Shown here one piece after another: positions 17,069 through 25,717 of a stretch of 37,714 nucleotides of DNA (position 1 is its first letter; each line of letters starts with the position of its first letter). Below the pieces are notes generated by a model. It saw nothing but the letters and a program-made list of their open reading frames with translations, did no database searches and had not been told where the DNA came from. This DNA comes from SIG440 sp045591095 (GTDB taxonomy: Bacteria; Bacillota; Clostridia; Monoglobales; Monoglobaceae), in the NCBI GenBank assembly GCA_045591095.1, contig JAZNSF010000031.1, positions 1 through 37,714 on the forward strand, read 5' to 3'. The position numbers and the translations under genes were made by a program.

Positions 17069-18070
17069 TTGAGAAAAAAGCTAGGGGAAATTTCGTCTTT
17101 TGAAACGGTCCTTTGTATGTTTGTTGTTATGATACATGTACTCTCCGACAGCATAAGCGGCTACCCCAAGGGTTCGTTTTTGTCGGGACTTACTTTTATT
17201 TTTTCGCGCACCCTGACCTTTGTTGTCCCGGCATTTATTATGTCCTCCGGAATAAAGTTTGCGCATTTATTCTCTGAGGGAAACTTCAGCTATTTTTCGT
17301 TTTTGAAAAGAAGAATAACCAAAATATATATTCCTTATTTAATAGTTGCTAGCGTTTATTATCTGTATTTTGTTTTTCATCGAGGGTATTTTCCGCTTAA
17401 CTGGGCAAAATATGGCGAGTATATGGCGCTTGGTACAATTGCGGCACCGTTTTATTTTATTATAATTATAATGCAGCTTTATATACTTGCGCCCCTGACA
17501 CTTGGCTTTTGCAAAAACATAACGCCGATATTTGGCATAGTAATTGCAGGATTAATTACCATTTTGTCAAAGTATCTTATGCTTGATTTTAAGTATTCTG
17601 ACAGAATATTTTTGGTTTATTTTGTGTACTGGATAATGGGCTGTTACTTAGGAATAAACTTTGATATGAATATGGAAAAGATACGAAATAAAAAGCTCCC
17701 GATAATTATTACGGGATGCATATTGACTATTGCTTATCCATGTCTTGCATATTTAGAATTTTTAGACGTTTTCCATTCGTTTTATACCGAAGTCCTAAAG
17801 ATATTATTTGCGTCGTTTGCATCAGTTATGTGGCTTATCTTTATGCCAAGGTACGAGCACGAGGGCGCAGATATTCTATCTCCTGCGACGTTTTATATAT
17901 ACCTTATACATTGTCTTGTGATTTTTGAAACCGAGCATATTATGGAAAAATTAAGCATAACCTCAATACCTCAAAGATTCTTTATAACTTTCTTCTCAGC
18001 ATATATTATTTCAATCATTCTTTCGGTTATTTATGCCCATGTTAAGATAAGGATTTTTAAGAAACGCTAA
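17069..18070 (+). CDS. Membrane acyltransferase, family 3
   Basis: This 333-residue multipass protein of the acyltransferase 3 family (PF01757) has about ten hydrophobic segments. It includes the N-terminal FVVMIHVLSD, whose His matches the conserved catalytic-type His of the family, and a C-terminal FYIYLIHCLVIF. Family members O-acetylate or O-succinylate surface polysaccharides and other envelope molecules. The target here is unknown. The start is TTG 17069 with GGAG 9 nt upstream. It is monocistronic. Confidence 0.85.
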   Translation: MRKKLGEISSFETVLCMFVVMIHVLSDSISGYPKGSFLSGLTFIFSRTLTFVVPAFIMSSGIKFAHLFSEGNFSYFSFLKRRITKIYIPYLIVASVYYLYFVFHRGYFPLNWAKYGEYMALGTIAAPFYFIIIIMQLYILAPLTLGFCKNITPIFGIVIAGLITILSKYLMLDFKYSDRIFLVYFVYWIMGCYLGINFDMNMEKIRNKKLPIIITGCILTIAYPCLAYLEFLDVFHSFYTEVLKILFASFASVMWLIFMPRYEHEGADILSPATFYIYLIHCLVIFETEHIMEKLSITSIPQRFFITFFSAYIISIILSVIYAHVKIRIFKKR

Positions 18071-18081
18071 ATTTGCAAAAT

Positions 18082-18173
18082 AAAAAAGCAGTTCATTCTG
18101 AACCGACCTCCCAATCGTTAGATTTTTGGTCTAACTTTTTGGGGTCACATCATTCCAAGCAACTGCTTTTTTT
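18082..18173. terminator. Bidirectional terminator interrupted in its loop
   Basis: A perfect 12-bp A/T-flanked stem (18082-18093 with 18161-18172) lies between the converging acyltransferase and pyrI genes. Its loop is 67 nt instead of a normal short loop, because it holds the palindromic element at 18099-18149. Removing that element and one TCATTC copy leaves an ordinary terminator with a 10-nt loop. Confidence 0.8.
18099..18149. mobile_element. 51-bp MITE-like palindromic element
   Basis: The element runs from TGAACCGACC to GGGGTCACA and is bounded by direct repeats TCATTC (18093-18098 and 18150-18155). Its two halves are imperfect inverted repeats: TGAACCGACCTCCCAATCG, then TTAGA, against TGTGACCCCAAAAAG, then TTAGA. 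These resemble the TGTGACCCC(A)AAAGTTAGAC-type ends of IS3/IS150-group elements. It encodes nothing. I infer insertion of an IS-derived miniature element, or an IS remnant with nearly abutted ends; the family assignment is from memory. Confidence 0.55.
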
Positions 18174-18178
18174 GTTTT

Positions 18179-18595
18179 TTATTCACCCTTAGTTTCGCAG
18201 TAAGCACAGCGATAGGTTCTTTCTTCGGGGTTTGTCAAATGAAATATATTAGGAAGTTCCTGCTCGGTTGTGGTAATGCAACGAGGGTTCTTACAAAAAA
18301 TTACGTTTGTCAGTTTTTGGGGGAGCTTCATTTTTTTCTTTTCCGAAAGCTCTCCGTTTTTGATTATATCAACCGTTGCATCGGGTGAAACATAGCCAAG
18401 TATATCCATATCAAGATTTATCTCGGCATCGATTTTGATTATGTCTTTTTTGCCCATTTTGCGGCTTGGTACATTTTTGATTATAGCAACAGGACAATCA
18501 AGCAAATCTAGGCAAAGGAGGCTGTAAATATCCATACCCTTGCCGGCTTCAATGTGGTCAATAACTATTCCGTTTTTTATAGCGTCAATCTTCAT
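18179..18595 (-). CDS. pyrI: Aspartate carbamoyltransferase regulatory subunit
   Basis: This 138-residue PyrI binds CTP/ATP and controls the PyrB catalytic trimers. The N-terminal nucleotide-binding domain (KNGIVIDHIEAGKG) is followed by the zinc domain with C101, C106, C130, C133. It is the last gene of the pyrimidine operon, 4 nt after pyrB, with its GGAGGTG site in the pyrB tail. PyrI implies an allosterically controlled, enteric-type ATCase complex rather than the unregulated Bacillus form. Confidence 0.96.
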   Translation of the reverse strand: MKIDAIKNGIVIDHIEAGKGMDIYSLLCLDLLDCPVAIIKNVPSRKMGKKDIIKIDAEINLDMDILGYVSPDATVDIIKNGELSEKKKMKLPQKLTNVIFCKNPRCITTTEQELPNIFHLTNPEERTYRCAYCETKGE

Positions 18596-18599
18596 AACT

Positions 18600-19508
18600 T
18601 TACACCTCCAAAAGTTTTAAGATAAGTGCCATACGCATAAGCTTTCCATTTAGGACCTGTTTAAAGTAGCAAGCCCGAGGGTCAGAGTCAATTGCAACAC
18701 TGATTTCGTTTACACGGGGAAGCGGGTGAAGTATGGAAAGGTCCTTTTTGGCGTTTACTAGCTTTTCGGGGGTAAGGATGTAACTGTCTTTAAGTCTTAG
18801 GTAGTCTTCCTCGTTGAAGAAACGTTCCTTTTGGACTCGTGTCATATACAGTATATCAAGCTCGGGCATCGCGGCTTCCAAATCCTTGGTTTGCACATAC
18901 TCTAGGCCATTTTCTTTTAAAACATTTTTTGCATAGCTTGGAAGCTTAAGCTCGTCAGGCGAAATAAGTACAAATTTGATGTTCTCGTAGCGGCTGAGTG
19001 CATTGATCAGTGAGTGTACGGTTCTGCCAAACTTAAGGTCACCGCAAAAACCAATGGTAAGATTGTCAAATCGTCCCTTTTCGCGGTGTATTGTAAGAAG
19101 GTCAGCAAGCGTCTGTGTTGGATGATTGTGGCCACCGTCACCTGCATTTATTACCGGGATAGAAGCATTTGTTGCTGCAACAAGGGGCGCACCTTCTTTT
19201 GGGTGACGCATAGCAATTATATCCGCATAGCAGGATATTACCTTGGCGGTATCTGCAACGCTTTCGCCTTTTGAAGCAGAGCTTGAGCCTGCGTCTGCCA
19301 TAGACAAAACGTTGCCACCCAGCTCGTACATTGCGGCTTCAAAGCTTAGTCTTGTACGAGTTGATGGTTCAAAGAACAAAGTCGCTAATTTCCTGCCCTC
19401 GCATTTGTGAGCATATTTTGATGGATTCTCTATTATATCCTCAGCAACGCCTATTAATTCCTTGATTTCCGCTACCGAAAGGTCTTTTATATCAAGTATA
19501 CTGCGCAT
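18600..19508 (-). CDS. pyrB: Aspartate carbamoyltransferase catalytic subunit
   Basis: A 302-residue ATCase catalyses carbamoyl phosphate plus aspartate to carbamoyl aspartate, the committed pyrimidine step. The carbamoyl-phosphate motif STRTR is at residues 49-53, HPTQTLADL is present, and HPLPRVNEI lies near the C-terminus. The ATG at 19508, after AGAAAGGA, gives the usual MRSILDIKDLS start; the longer upstream frame is not conserved-looking. It pairs with pyrI directly downstream. Confidence 0.97.
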   Translation of the reverse strand: MRSILDIKDLSVAEIKELIGVAEDIIENPSKYAHKCEGRKLATLFFEPSTRTRLSFEAAMYELGGNVLSMADAGSSSASKGESVADTAKVISCYADIIAMRHPKEGAPLVAATNASIPVINAGDGGHNHPTQTLADLLTIHREKGRFDNLTIGFCGDLKFGRTVHSLINALSRYENIKFVLISPDELKLPSYAKNVLKENGLEYVQTKDLEAAMPELDILYMTRVQKERFFNEEDYLRLKDSYILTPEKLVNAKKDLSILHPLPRVNEISVAIDSDPRACYFKQVLNGKLMRMALILKLLEV

Positions 19509-19539
19509 ATTATTCGCCGTCCTTTCTGAGTTTTTATTT

Positions 19540-20178
19540 TTAAGCACCGATCCAGCTTTCGTCAGAGGGGTTGTTTCTGAACGCGATAAGAGGTTTGATA
19601 TCTTCGGGCTTGATATAGCCTTCTTCTGCTGCAACTTCGGCAATCACGTCAAAGTTTGTAAGGCTTACGTTCTTTACGTCTGCGGCAGCAAGGCGGTCAA
19701 GGCCTTTTTGCATTCCGTAGGTGAAGATAGAAACCACGCCCAAAACATCAGCACCTGCTTCTCTTAGGATTTCTACTACCTCGATTACACTTCCGCCGGT
19801 AGAGATAAGGTCTTCAACAACAACAACCTTTTGACCGGGGAGGAGCTTTCCTTCAATCTGGTTTTGTCTGCCGTGGTCTTTTGCGCCGCTTCTTACATAA
19901 CCCATAGGAAGCTCCATAAGATGTGCTGTGATTGCGGCGTGAGCAATACCTGCCGTAGAAGTGCCCATCAGAACTTCTGCCTCGGGGTAATTTTCCTTTA
20001 TGGTTTTTGCAAGGCTTGTTTCCACGTCTGTGCGGACATCTATGTCACTTAAAGTGAGGCGGTTGTCGCAGTAAACCGGGCTTTTGATTCCGCTTGCCCA
20101 GGTAAATGGTTCTTCAGGGCGGAAGAATACAGCTTTTATCTTAAGTAAGTCTTTTGCAATTAAAATTTTTGTTTCCAT
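19540..20178 (-). CDS. pyrE: Orotate phosphoribosyltransferase
   Basis: A 212-residue OPRTase makes OMP from orotate and PRPP. The PRPP-binding motif VVVVEDLISTGGS is at residues 118-130, and the RSGAKDHG loop is conserved. Start choice: ATG 20178 lies 9 nt after AAGGAG, whereas ATG 20184 is only 3 nt away and TTG 20199 lies within the pyrF end. The gene follows pyrF closely, with its ribosome binding site overlapping the pyrF stop. Confidence 0.95.
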   Translation of the reverse strand: METKILIAKDLLKIKAVFFRPEEPFTWASGIKSPVYCDNRLTLSDIDVRTDVETSLAKTIKENYPEAEVLMGTSTAGIAHAAITAHLMELPMGYVRSGAKDHGRQNQIEGKLLPGQKVVVVEDLISTGGSVIEVVEILREAGADVLGVVSIFTYGMQKGLDRLAAADVKNVSLTNFDVIAEVAAEEGYIKPEDIKPLIAFRNNPSDESWIGA

Positions 20179-20191
20179 TTTCATTTTCTCC

Positions 20192-20890
20192 TTATCCAAT
20201 AAATTCCGCTACGCATCTTCTATATGCTTTGACGGGGTCATCTGCTGCGGTTATGGGTCTACCTACAACGATGTAGTCAGAGCCAATTTCTTTTGCTTGT
20301 GCGGGCGTCATAACACGCACCTGGTCACCCTTGTCGCCGTCTGCAAAGCGTACGCCCGGGGTAACTGTAATAAAGTCACTACCGCAGGTTTTGTGTACCT
20401 TTTCGGCCTCCAAAGGAGAGCATACAACACCGTCAAGCCCTGCTTTTTTTGCATTCTCTGCATAGTGCATTACGACTTTATCGATTGGCTCGTTTATAAG
20501 AAGGTCAGCTTTCATTGTTTCCTCACTTGTTGAGGTAAGCTGTGTTACAGCAATAAGAATAGGTCTCGTTCCGTCCTCGCGAGTAAGCCCTTCCAAAGCT
20601 CCCTGCATCATCGGGATTGTACCTGATGCGTGAAGGTTTGTCATATCAACATCAAGGTCCTTAAGAACTGCCATTGATTTTTTTACTGTGTTTGGGATAT
20701 CATGGAGCTTTAGGTCAAGGAAAATCTTGTGACCACGTTTTTTGATTTCGTGAACAATTTCAGGGCCTTCTGCATAAAAAAGCTCCATACCAATTTTTAC
20801 GAAAGGTTTTTCTTCCTTAAATAAATCAAGAAAGTCCATAACCTGTTTTTTTGTTGCAAAGTCGCAAGCAACAATTACGTCTTTACCCAT
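20192..20890 (-). CDS. pyrF: Orotidine 5'-phosphate decarboxylase, type 1
   Basis: This 232-residue TIM-barrel enzyme converts OMP to UMP. Catalytic residues are visible: D10, K32, and D59-x-K61-x-x-D64 in FLDLKLHDIP. The phosphate-binding GVRFADGDKGDQ and VGRPITAADDP motifs are near the C-terminus. The ATG overlaps the pyrD stop by 1 nt (TAATG), showing translational coupling. Confidence 0.97.
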   Translation of the reverse strand: MGKDVIVACDFATKKQVMDFLDLFKEEKPFVKIGMELFYAEGPEIVHEIKKRGHKIFLDLKLHDIPNTVKKSMAVLKDLDVDMTNLHASGTIPMMQGALEGLTREDGTRPILIAVTQLTSTSEETMKADLLINEPIDKVVMHYAENAKKAGLDGVVCSPLEAEKVHKTCGSDFITVTPGVRFADGDKGDQVRVMTPAQAKEIGSDYIVVGRPITAADDPVKAYRRCVAEFIG

Positions 20891-21801
20891 TAGTGAGCAC
20901 CTCCAATAATTTCGTTTAAATCCTTTATGCCATATTTAGCCATAGCTTGTGACAAATCATCAATTATATTTTTGCAGGCAAAAGGTTCTATTAAGTTAGC
21001 AGCACCTACCTCGACTGCAGTTGCACCGGCAAGCATCATTTCGATTACATCCTCGGCAGAGGAAACACCGCCCATACCGATAATGGGGATTTTTACAGCT
21101 TCATAAACCTGATAAACCATACGGACTGCAACCGGGAATATTGCAGGACCCGAAAAGCCGCCCATTTTGTTTGCTATAACGCATTTTTTGGTCTTTAAAT
21201 CAATTCGCATACCAAGAAGAGTGTTTATAAGGCTTATTCCGTCTGCGCCTGCGTCCTCGCAAGCTTTTGCGATTGATACAATATCTGTAACATTGGGCGA
21301 AAGCTTGATATATACAGGCTTTTTGGTAACAGTTTTTACTGCTTTTGTAACCTCTGCCGCAGACTCGGGCGAAGTACCAAAGCTCATACCGCCGCCATGA
21401 ACATTGGGGCAGGAAACGTTTACTTCAAACCAGCCGATTTGTTCTTCACAGTCAAGGGCTTCGCATGTGTAAACATAATCCTCAACCGAAAAACCGCTGA
21501 CATTTGCCATTACCGGCTTGTGAAATACTTTTTTAAGCTTTGGAAGCTCAATAGCTTTGACTGCTGCAACGCCCGGGTTTTGAAGACCTACCGAGTTAAT
21601 CATACCCATAGGGCATTCGGCAATACGAGGAGTGGGGTTTCCAAACCTTGCGTCGCGAGTTGTACCTTTGAAAGAAAATGTACCAAGACAGTTGATGTCA
21701 TAAAGCTCTGCGAATTCATAGCCAAAGCCAAATGTTCCGCTTGCCGGGATTACGGGGTTATCAAGTTCTATCCCTGAGAGGGTTACTTTTGTGTTTACCA
21801 T
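20890..21801 (-). CDS. pyrD: Dihydroorotate dehydrogenase B, catalytic subunit
   Basis: A 303-residue class 1B DHODH (PyrDB) oxidises dihydroorotate to orotate. The active-site Cys is C131 in VNVSCPNVHGG, as in 1B enzymes. FMN-contacting SGTFGFG and GMGGVSSAEDV are conserved. It works with PyrK, encoded immediately upstream and overlapping by 7 nt, passing electrons to NAD+. Confidence 0.97.
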   Translation of the reverse strand: MVNTKVTLSGIELDNPVIPASGTFGFGYEFAELYDINCLGTFSFKGTTRDARFGNPTPRIAECPMGMINSVGLQNPGVAAVKAIELPKLKKVFHKPVMANVSGFSVEDYVYTCEALDCEEQIGWFEVNVSCPNVHGGGMSFGTSPESAAEVTKAVKTVTKKPVYIKLSPNVTDIVSIAKACEDAGADGISLINTLLGMRIDLKTKKCVIANKMGGFSGPAIFPVAVRMVYQVYEAVKIPIIGMGGVSSAEDVIEMMLAGATAVEVGAANLIEPFACKNIIDDLSQAMAKYGIKDLNEIIGGAH

Positions 21802-22526
21802 ATGATTTCCTCCCTTTCAAGAACAGGTCCGTCTTTGCAGATTCGCTTGTTGCCGTATTTGGTCTTACAAGAACATCCCATGCAAGCACCAAAACCACAG
21901 CCCATACGTTCTTCAAAGCTGTACTGGCCGGATGTAAGGGCTACTTTTTCGATAGCCTTAAACATTGCCTCAGGTCCACAAGTGAAGAAGTATGAATATT
22001 CTAAATCTTTCATAGCATCGGTAACAAAACCTTTTTTGCCATAAGTGCCGTCTGCTGTTGTGATGATTACTTCTGCTCCAAGGGCTTTGAATTCTTCTTC
22101 AAAGAAGACATCATCTTTAGAGTTGAATCCAAGGATAACAGTAGGTTTTTTGCCCTCAGCGATAAGTATTTTGCAAAGGTTATACATTGGCGGAACACCA
22201 ACGCCACCGCCGATAAGGAGGGGGGAAGCGCCACTTTTTGAAGTGTCAAAACCATTGCCAAGACCGGTAAGAACATCTAAGTCAGTACCAGCCTCGAACT
22301 TACTCATCTTATCTGTGCCTTTGCCGACGATTTTGTAGATAAGAGTAAGAGTATCTTTGGTGTAATCGCAAACCGAAATCGGACGTCTTAAATAGAGGCC
22401 GTCAAGCTTGATGTTTACAAACTGTCCAGGGCGACTTAAATCACTTGTATCGCCCGAAAGGTGCATAAGCATAACATCTTTTGCTATATTCTCGTTTTTT
22501 GTTATCTTAAAAATCTGTTGTTTCAC
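21795..22526 (-). CDS. pyrK: Dihydroorotate dehydrogenase B, electron-transfer subunit
   Basis: This 243-residue ferredoxin-reductase-like protein binds FAD (LRRPISVCD, residues 47-54), NAD (LLIGGGVGVPP, 103-113) and a [2Fe-2S] cluster through C210, C215, C218 and C230 near the C-terminus. It transfers electrons from PyrDB to NAD+. The start is GTG 22526 behind AAAGGTGAG. It follows carB by 14 nt and overlaps pyrD by 7 nt. Confidence 0.96.
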   Translation of the reverse strand: MKQQIFKITKNENIAKDVMLMHLSGDTSDLSRPGQFVNIKLDGLYLRRPISVCDYTKDTLTLIYKIVGKGTDKMSKFEAGTDLDVLTGLGNGFDTSKSGASPLLIGGGVGVPPMYNLCKILIAEGKKPTVILGFNSKDDVFFEEEFKALGAEVIITTADGTYGKKGFVTDAMKDLEYSYFFTCGPEAMFKAIEKVALTSGQYSFEERMGCGFGACMGCSCKTKYGNKRICKDGPVLEREEIIW

Positions 22527-22540
22527 TAGGTCTCACCTTT

Positions 22541-25500
22541 CTAAGCGTCAATAGTAGAAATCCCGATTGTGTTTTGCTCTAGTACGTCAAGAAGTACCGA
22601 AACTGTGTCAAGTGCTGTAAAGAGGTTTACGTTATTTTCGGTAGCAAGAATTCGGATTTCCTGACCGTCGTGTGAAGAATCGGAGGAAGAACTGATATCG
22701 CTTGTGTTGATAAGATAAGCGATATGTCCCTGACGGATTGCCTCGGGGATTTCTTCGCTGCCGCTGCCGATTTTACCCAAAACATGGGTGCGGATACCGT
22801 TCTTTTTAAGCAAGGTTGCAGTACCCTCGGTTGGCTGAATGTTAAAGCCAAGGTTATAGAAACGACGGATAAGCTCGAGTGCCTCGTCCTTATCTTTGTC
22901 GGCAATAGTTGCAAGTACTGTTCCGTAGTTCTGAAGCTTCATACCTGATGCCTGAAGCGCCTTATAAAGTGCGCGGTTTAGTGTATCGTCATAACCGATT
23001 GCTTCGCCTGTTGACTTCATTTCGGGTGAGAGGTAAGCGTCAAGTCCGCGTATTTTGTTGAATGAGAATACCGGAACCTTTACATACCAGCGATTCTTTT
23101 CTTCTGCATAGGTCTTTTTGATGCCCTGAGATTTGAGGCTCTTACCCAAAATTACATTTGTTGCAATATCTGCTAAGCTGTAGCCTGTAGCCTTTGAAAG
23201 GAATGGTACAGTTCTTGACGAACGTGGGTTAACCTCGATAATATATACGTTTTCGTTTTTGTCAACAATAAACTGAATGTTATAAAGACCAATAATGCCA
23301 ATGCCAAGACCAAGCTGTTTTGCATATTTGAGGATGGTCTTTTTAACTTTGTTAGATATACTAAAGGTGGGGTATACGCTTATTGAGTCACCGCTGTGGA
23401 TGCCGGTACGTTCAACAAGTTCCATAATACCGGGCACAAATACATCCTTGCCGTCGCAGATTGCATCGATTTCGACTTCTTTACCGACAATGTATTTGTC
23501 AACCAGAACGGGCTTGTCCTCATCAACTTCAACCGCAGTTTTCAGGTAGTGACGAAGCGCCCCCTCGTTTGCAACAATCTGCATTGCTCTGCCACCAAGT
23601 ACAAAGCTTGGACGCACCAAAACGGGATAGCCGATTTCTTCGGCAGCTTTTACACCGTCCTCAATCTTTGTAACAGCCTTACCCTGTGGCTGGGGAATAC
23701 CAAGCTTTTTAAGAATTTTCTCAAAAGCGTCACGATTTTCGGCGCGGTCAATAGCGTCGCAGTCAGTACCGATAATCTTTACACCGCGGTCGGTAAGCGG
23801 CTGTGCGAGGTTGATAGCTGTCTGACCACCAAGTGATGCGATTGTGCCGTCGGGGTTTTCAAAGAGGATAATGTTCATTGTATCCTCTGTTGTAAGAGGC
23901 TCAAAGTAGAGCTTGTCCGCTGTTGTGTAGTCGGTAGAAACAGTTTCGGGGTTGTTGTTTATGATGATAGCCTCATACCCTGAGTTTTTAATGGTTGTAA
24001 CAGCATGAACTGTAGAGTAGTCAAATTCAACACCCTGACCGATACGGATAGGACCTGCACCAAGAACAACAATCTTCTTTTTGTCGGTGATTCTGGAATC
24101 GCCTGTGCCTGTGTAGGTTGAGTAGAAGTATGGGATATATGCGCCGGTATGGCAGGTGTCAACCATTTTGTAAACGGGCATAATCTTGTGCTTTCTTCTC
24201 GTCTGGAAAACATCAAGCTCGGATTCGTTCCAGAGCTTTGCAATAAATGCATCACTAAAGCCCATTGTTTTAGCATCCTTAAGGATTACCGCATCATTGG
24301 GGTTTGCTTTTATAACATTTTCAAAGTCGCAGATTTTCTTGATAGTTTCAAGGAAGTAGGGGGTAATCATTGTGATTTTATGAAGCTCGTCAACTGTTTT
24401 TCCAAGCCTTAAAAGCTCTGCAATCGCATAGATAGTATCGTCACGGAACTCGGTTATATATTCCATAAGTTCTTCTTCTGACATATTTTCAAACTTAGCC
24501 ATCCAAAGATGGTTTACCCCAATTTCAAGCGAACGTACGGATTTTAGCATACATTCTTCGAGCGTAGAGCCAATACCCATAACTTCGCCGGTTGCCTTCA
24601 TCTGTGTACCAAGCTTGTTGTTGGCAGAGGTGAATTTGTCAAACGGGAATCGTGGGAACTTTGCAACAATATAGTCAAGTCTTGGCTCGAATGATGCGTT
24701 TGTATTTGCAATTGCGATTTCTTCGAGTGACATACCAACAGCGATTTTTGCGGTAACTCTTGCAATCGGGTAGCCACTTGCTTTTGAAGCAAGAGCCGAC
24801 GAACGTGAAACTCTGGGGTTAACCTCAATAAGGTAGTATTCTGATGTAGTTGGATTAAGCGCAAATTGAACGTTACATCCGCCCTCGATTTTAAGCTCGC
24901 GAATAATCTTTATAGCACTGTCATTAAGCATCTTAAGGTCGTGGTCGTTAAGTGTAAGGATAGGAGCAACAACGATAGAGTCACCGGTATGAACACCAAC
25001 CGGGTCGATATTTTCCATACCGCAAATTGTGATTGCAGTATCGTTTGAGTCACGCATAACCTCAAACTCGATTTCCTTGTAACCTTTTACACTTTTTTCG
25101 ATTAACACCTGAGAAACCGGAGAAAGTTTAAATGCATTAGTTCCGATTTCAATAAGTTCTTCTTCGTTATAAGCAAAGCCACCGCCTGTACCGCCAAGGG
25201 TGAAAGCAGGACGAAGAACAACCGGGTAGCCAATTCTTTCGGCTGCCTTCTTTGCTTCGTCAAGCGAATATGTGATTTCAGAAGGGATTACCGGCTCGCC
25301 GATAGAAAGACACATTTCTTTAAAAAGTTCACGGTCTTCGGCACGCTCAATACTTTCGCTTTTTGTACCCAAAAGCTCAACGCCACATTCTTTTAAAATA
25401 CCCTTTTTCTCAAGCTGCATAGCAAGGTTAAGACCGGTCTGTCCGCCAATGCCGGGGACGATAGCGTCAGGTCTTTCGTAGCGGATGATGCGAGCAATGT

Positions 25501-25717
25501 ATTCAAGAGTAAGAGGCTCCATATAAACCTTGTCCGCAATTGTGGTATCTGTCATGATTGTTGCGGGGTTTGAGTTTGCAAGGATTACCTCGTAGCCTTC
25601 CTCTTTAAGCGCAAGGCACGCTTGGGTACCTGCGTAGTCAAATTCTGCAGCCTGACCAATTACAATAGGTCCCGAGCCGATAATTAGTACTTTTTTGATG
25701 TCTGTTCTTTTAGCCAT
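22541..25717 (-). CDS. carB: Carbamoyl phosphate synthase, large subunit
   Basis: This 1058-residue CPSase large subunit is full length. Two ATP-grasp halves are seen: the carboxyphosphate domain from the N-terminus (KKVLIIGSGPIVIGQAAEFD) and the carbamoyl-phosphate domain from about residue 545 (KKIVVLGAGPIRIGQGVEFD). Both are followed by a C-terminal allosteric MGS-like domain (about 930-1058) that would bind UMP, IMP or ornithine. It makes carbamoyl phosphate from bicarbonate, ATP and glutamine-derived ammonia. It needs CarA for the glutaminase step, yet no carA is in this operon or window. It overlaps pyrC by 8 nt. Confidence 0.97.
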   Translation of the reverse strand: MAKRTDIKKVLIIGSGPIVIGQAAEFDYAGTQACLALKEEGYEVILANSNPATIMTDTTIADKVYMEPLTLEYIARIIRYERPDAIVPGIGGQTGLNLAMQLEKKGILKECGVELLGTKSESIERAEDRELFKEMCLSIGEPVIPSEITYSLDEAKKAAERIGYPVVLRPAFTLGGTGGGFAYNEEELIEIGTNAFKLSPVSQVLIEKSVKGYKEIEFEVMRDSNDTAITICGMENIDPVGVHTGDSIVVAPILTLNDHDLKMLNDSAIKIIRELKIEGGCNVQFALNPTTSEYYLIEVNPRVSRSSALASKASGYPIARVTAKIAVGMSLEEIAIANTNASFEPRLDYIVAKFPRFPFDKFTSANNKLGTQMKATGEVMGIGSTLEECMLKSVRSLEIGVNHLWMAKFENMSEEELMEYITEFRDDTIYAIAELLRLGKTVDELHKITMITPYFLETIKKICDFENVIKANPNDAVILKDAKTMGFSDAFIAKLWNESELDVFQTRRKHKIMPVYKMVDTCHTGAYIPYFYSTYTGTGDSRITDKKKIVVLGAGPIRIGQGVEFDYSTVHAVTTIKNSGYEAIIINNNPETVSTDYTTADKLYFEPLTTEDTMNIILFENPDGTIASLGGQTAINLAQPLTDRGVKIIGTDCDAIDRAENRDAFEKILKKLGIPQPQGKAVTKIEDGVKAAEEIGYPVLVRPSFVLGGRAMQIVANEGALRHYLKTAVEVDEDKPVLVDKYIVGKEVEIDAICDGKDVFVPGIMELVERTGIHSGDSISVYPTFSISNKVKKTILKYAKQLGLGIGIIGLYNIQFIVDKNENVYIIEVNPRSSRTVPFLSKATGYSLADIATNVILGKSLKSQGIKKTYAEEKNRWYVKVPVFSFNKIRGLDAYLSPEMKSTGEAIGYDDTLNRALYKALQASGMKLQNYGTVLATIADKDKDEALELIRRFYNLGFNIQPTEGTATLLKKNGIRTHVLGKIGSGSEEIPEAIRQGHIAYLINTSDISSSSDSSHDGQEIRILATENNVNLFTALDTVSVLLDVLEQNTIGISTIDA

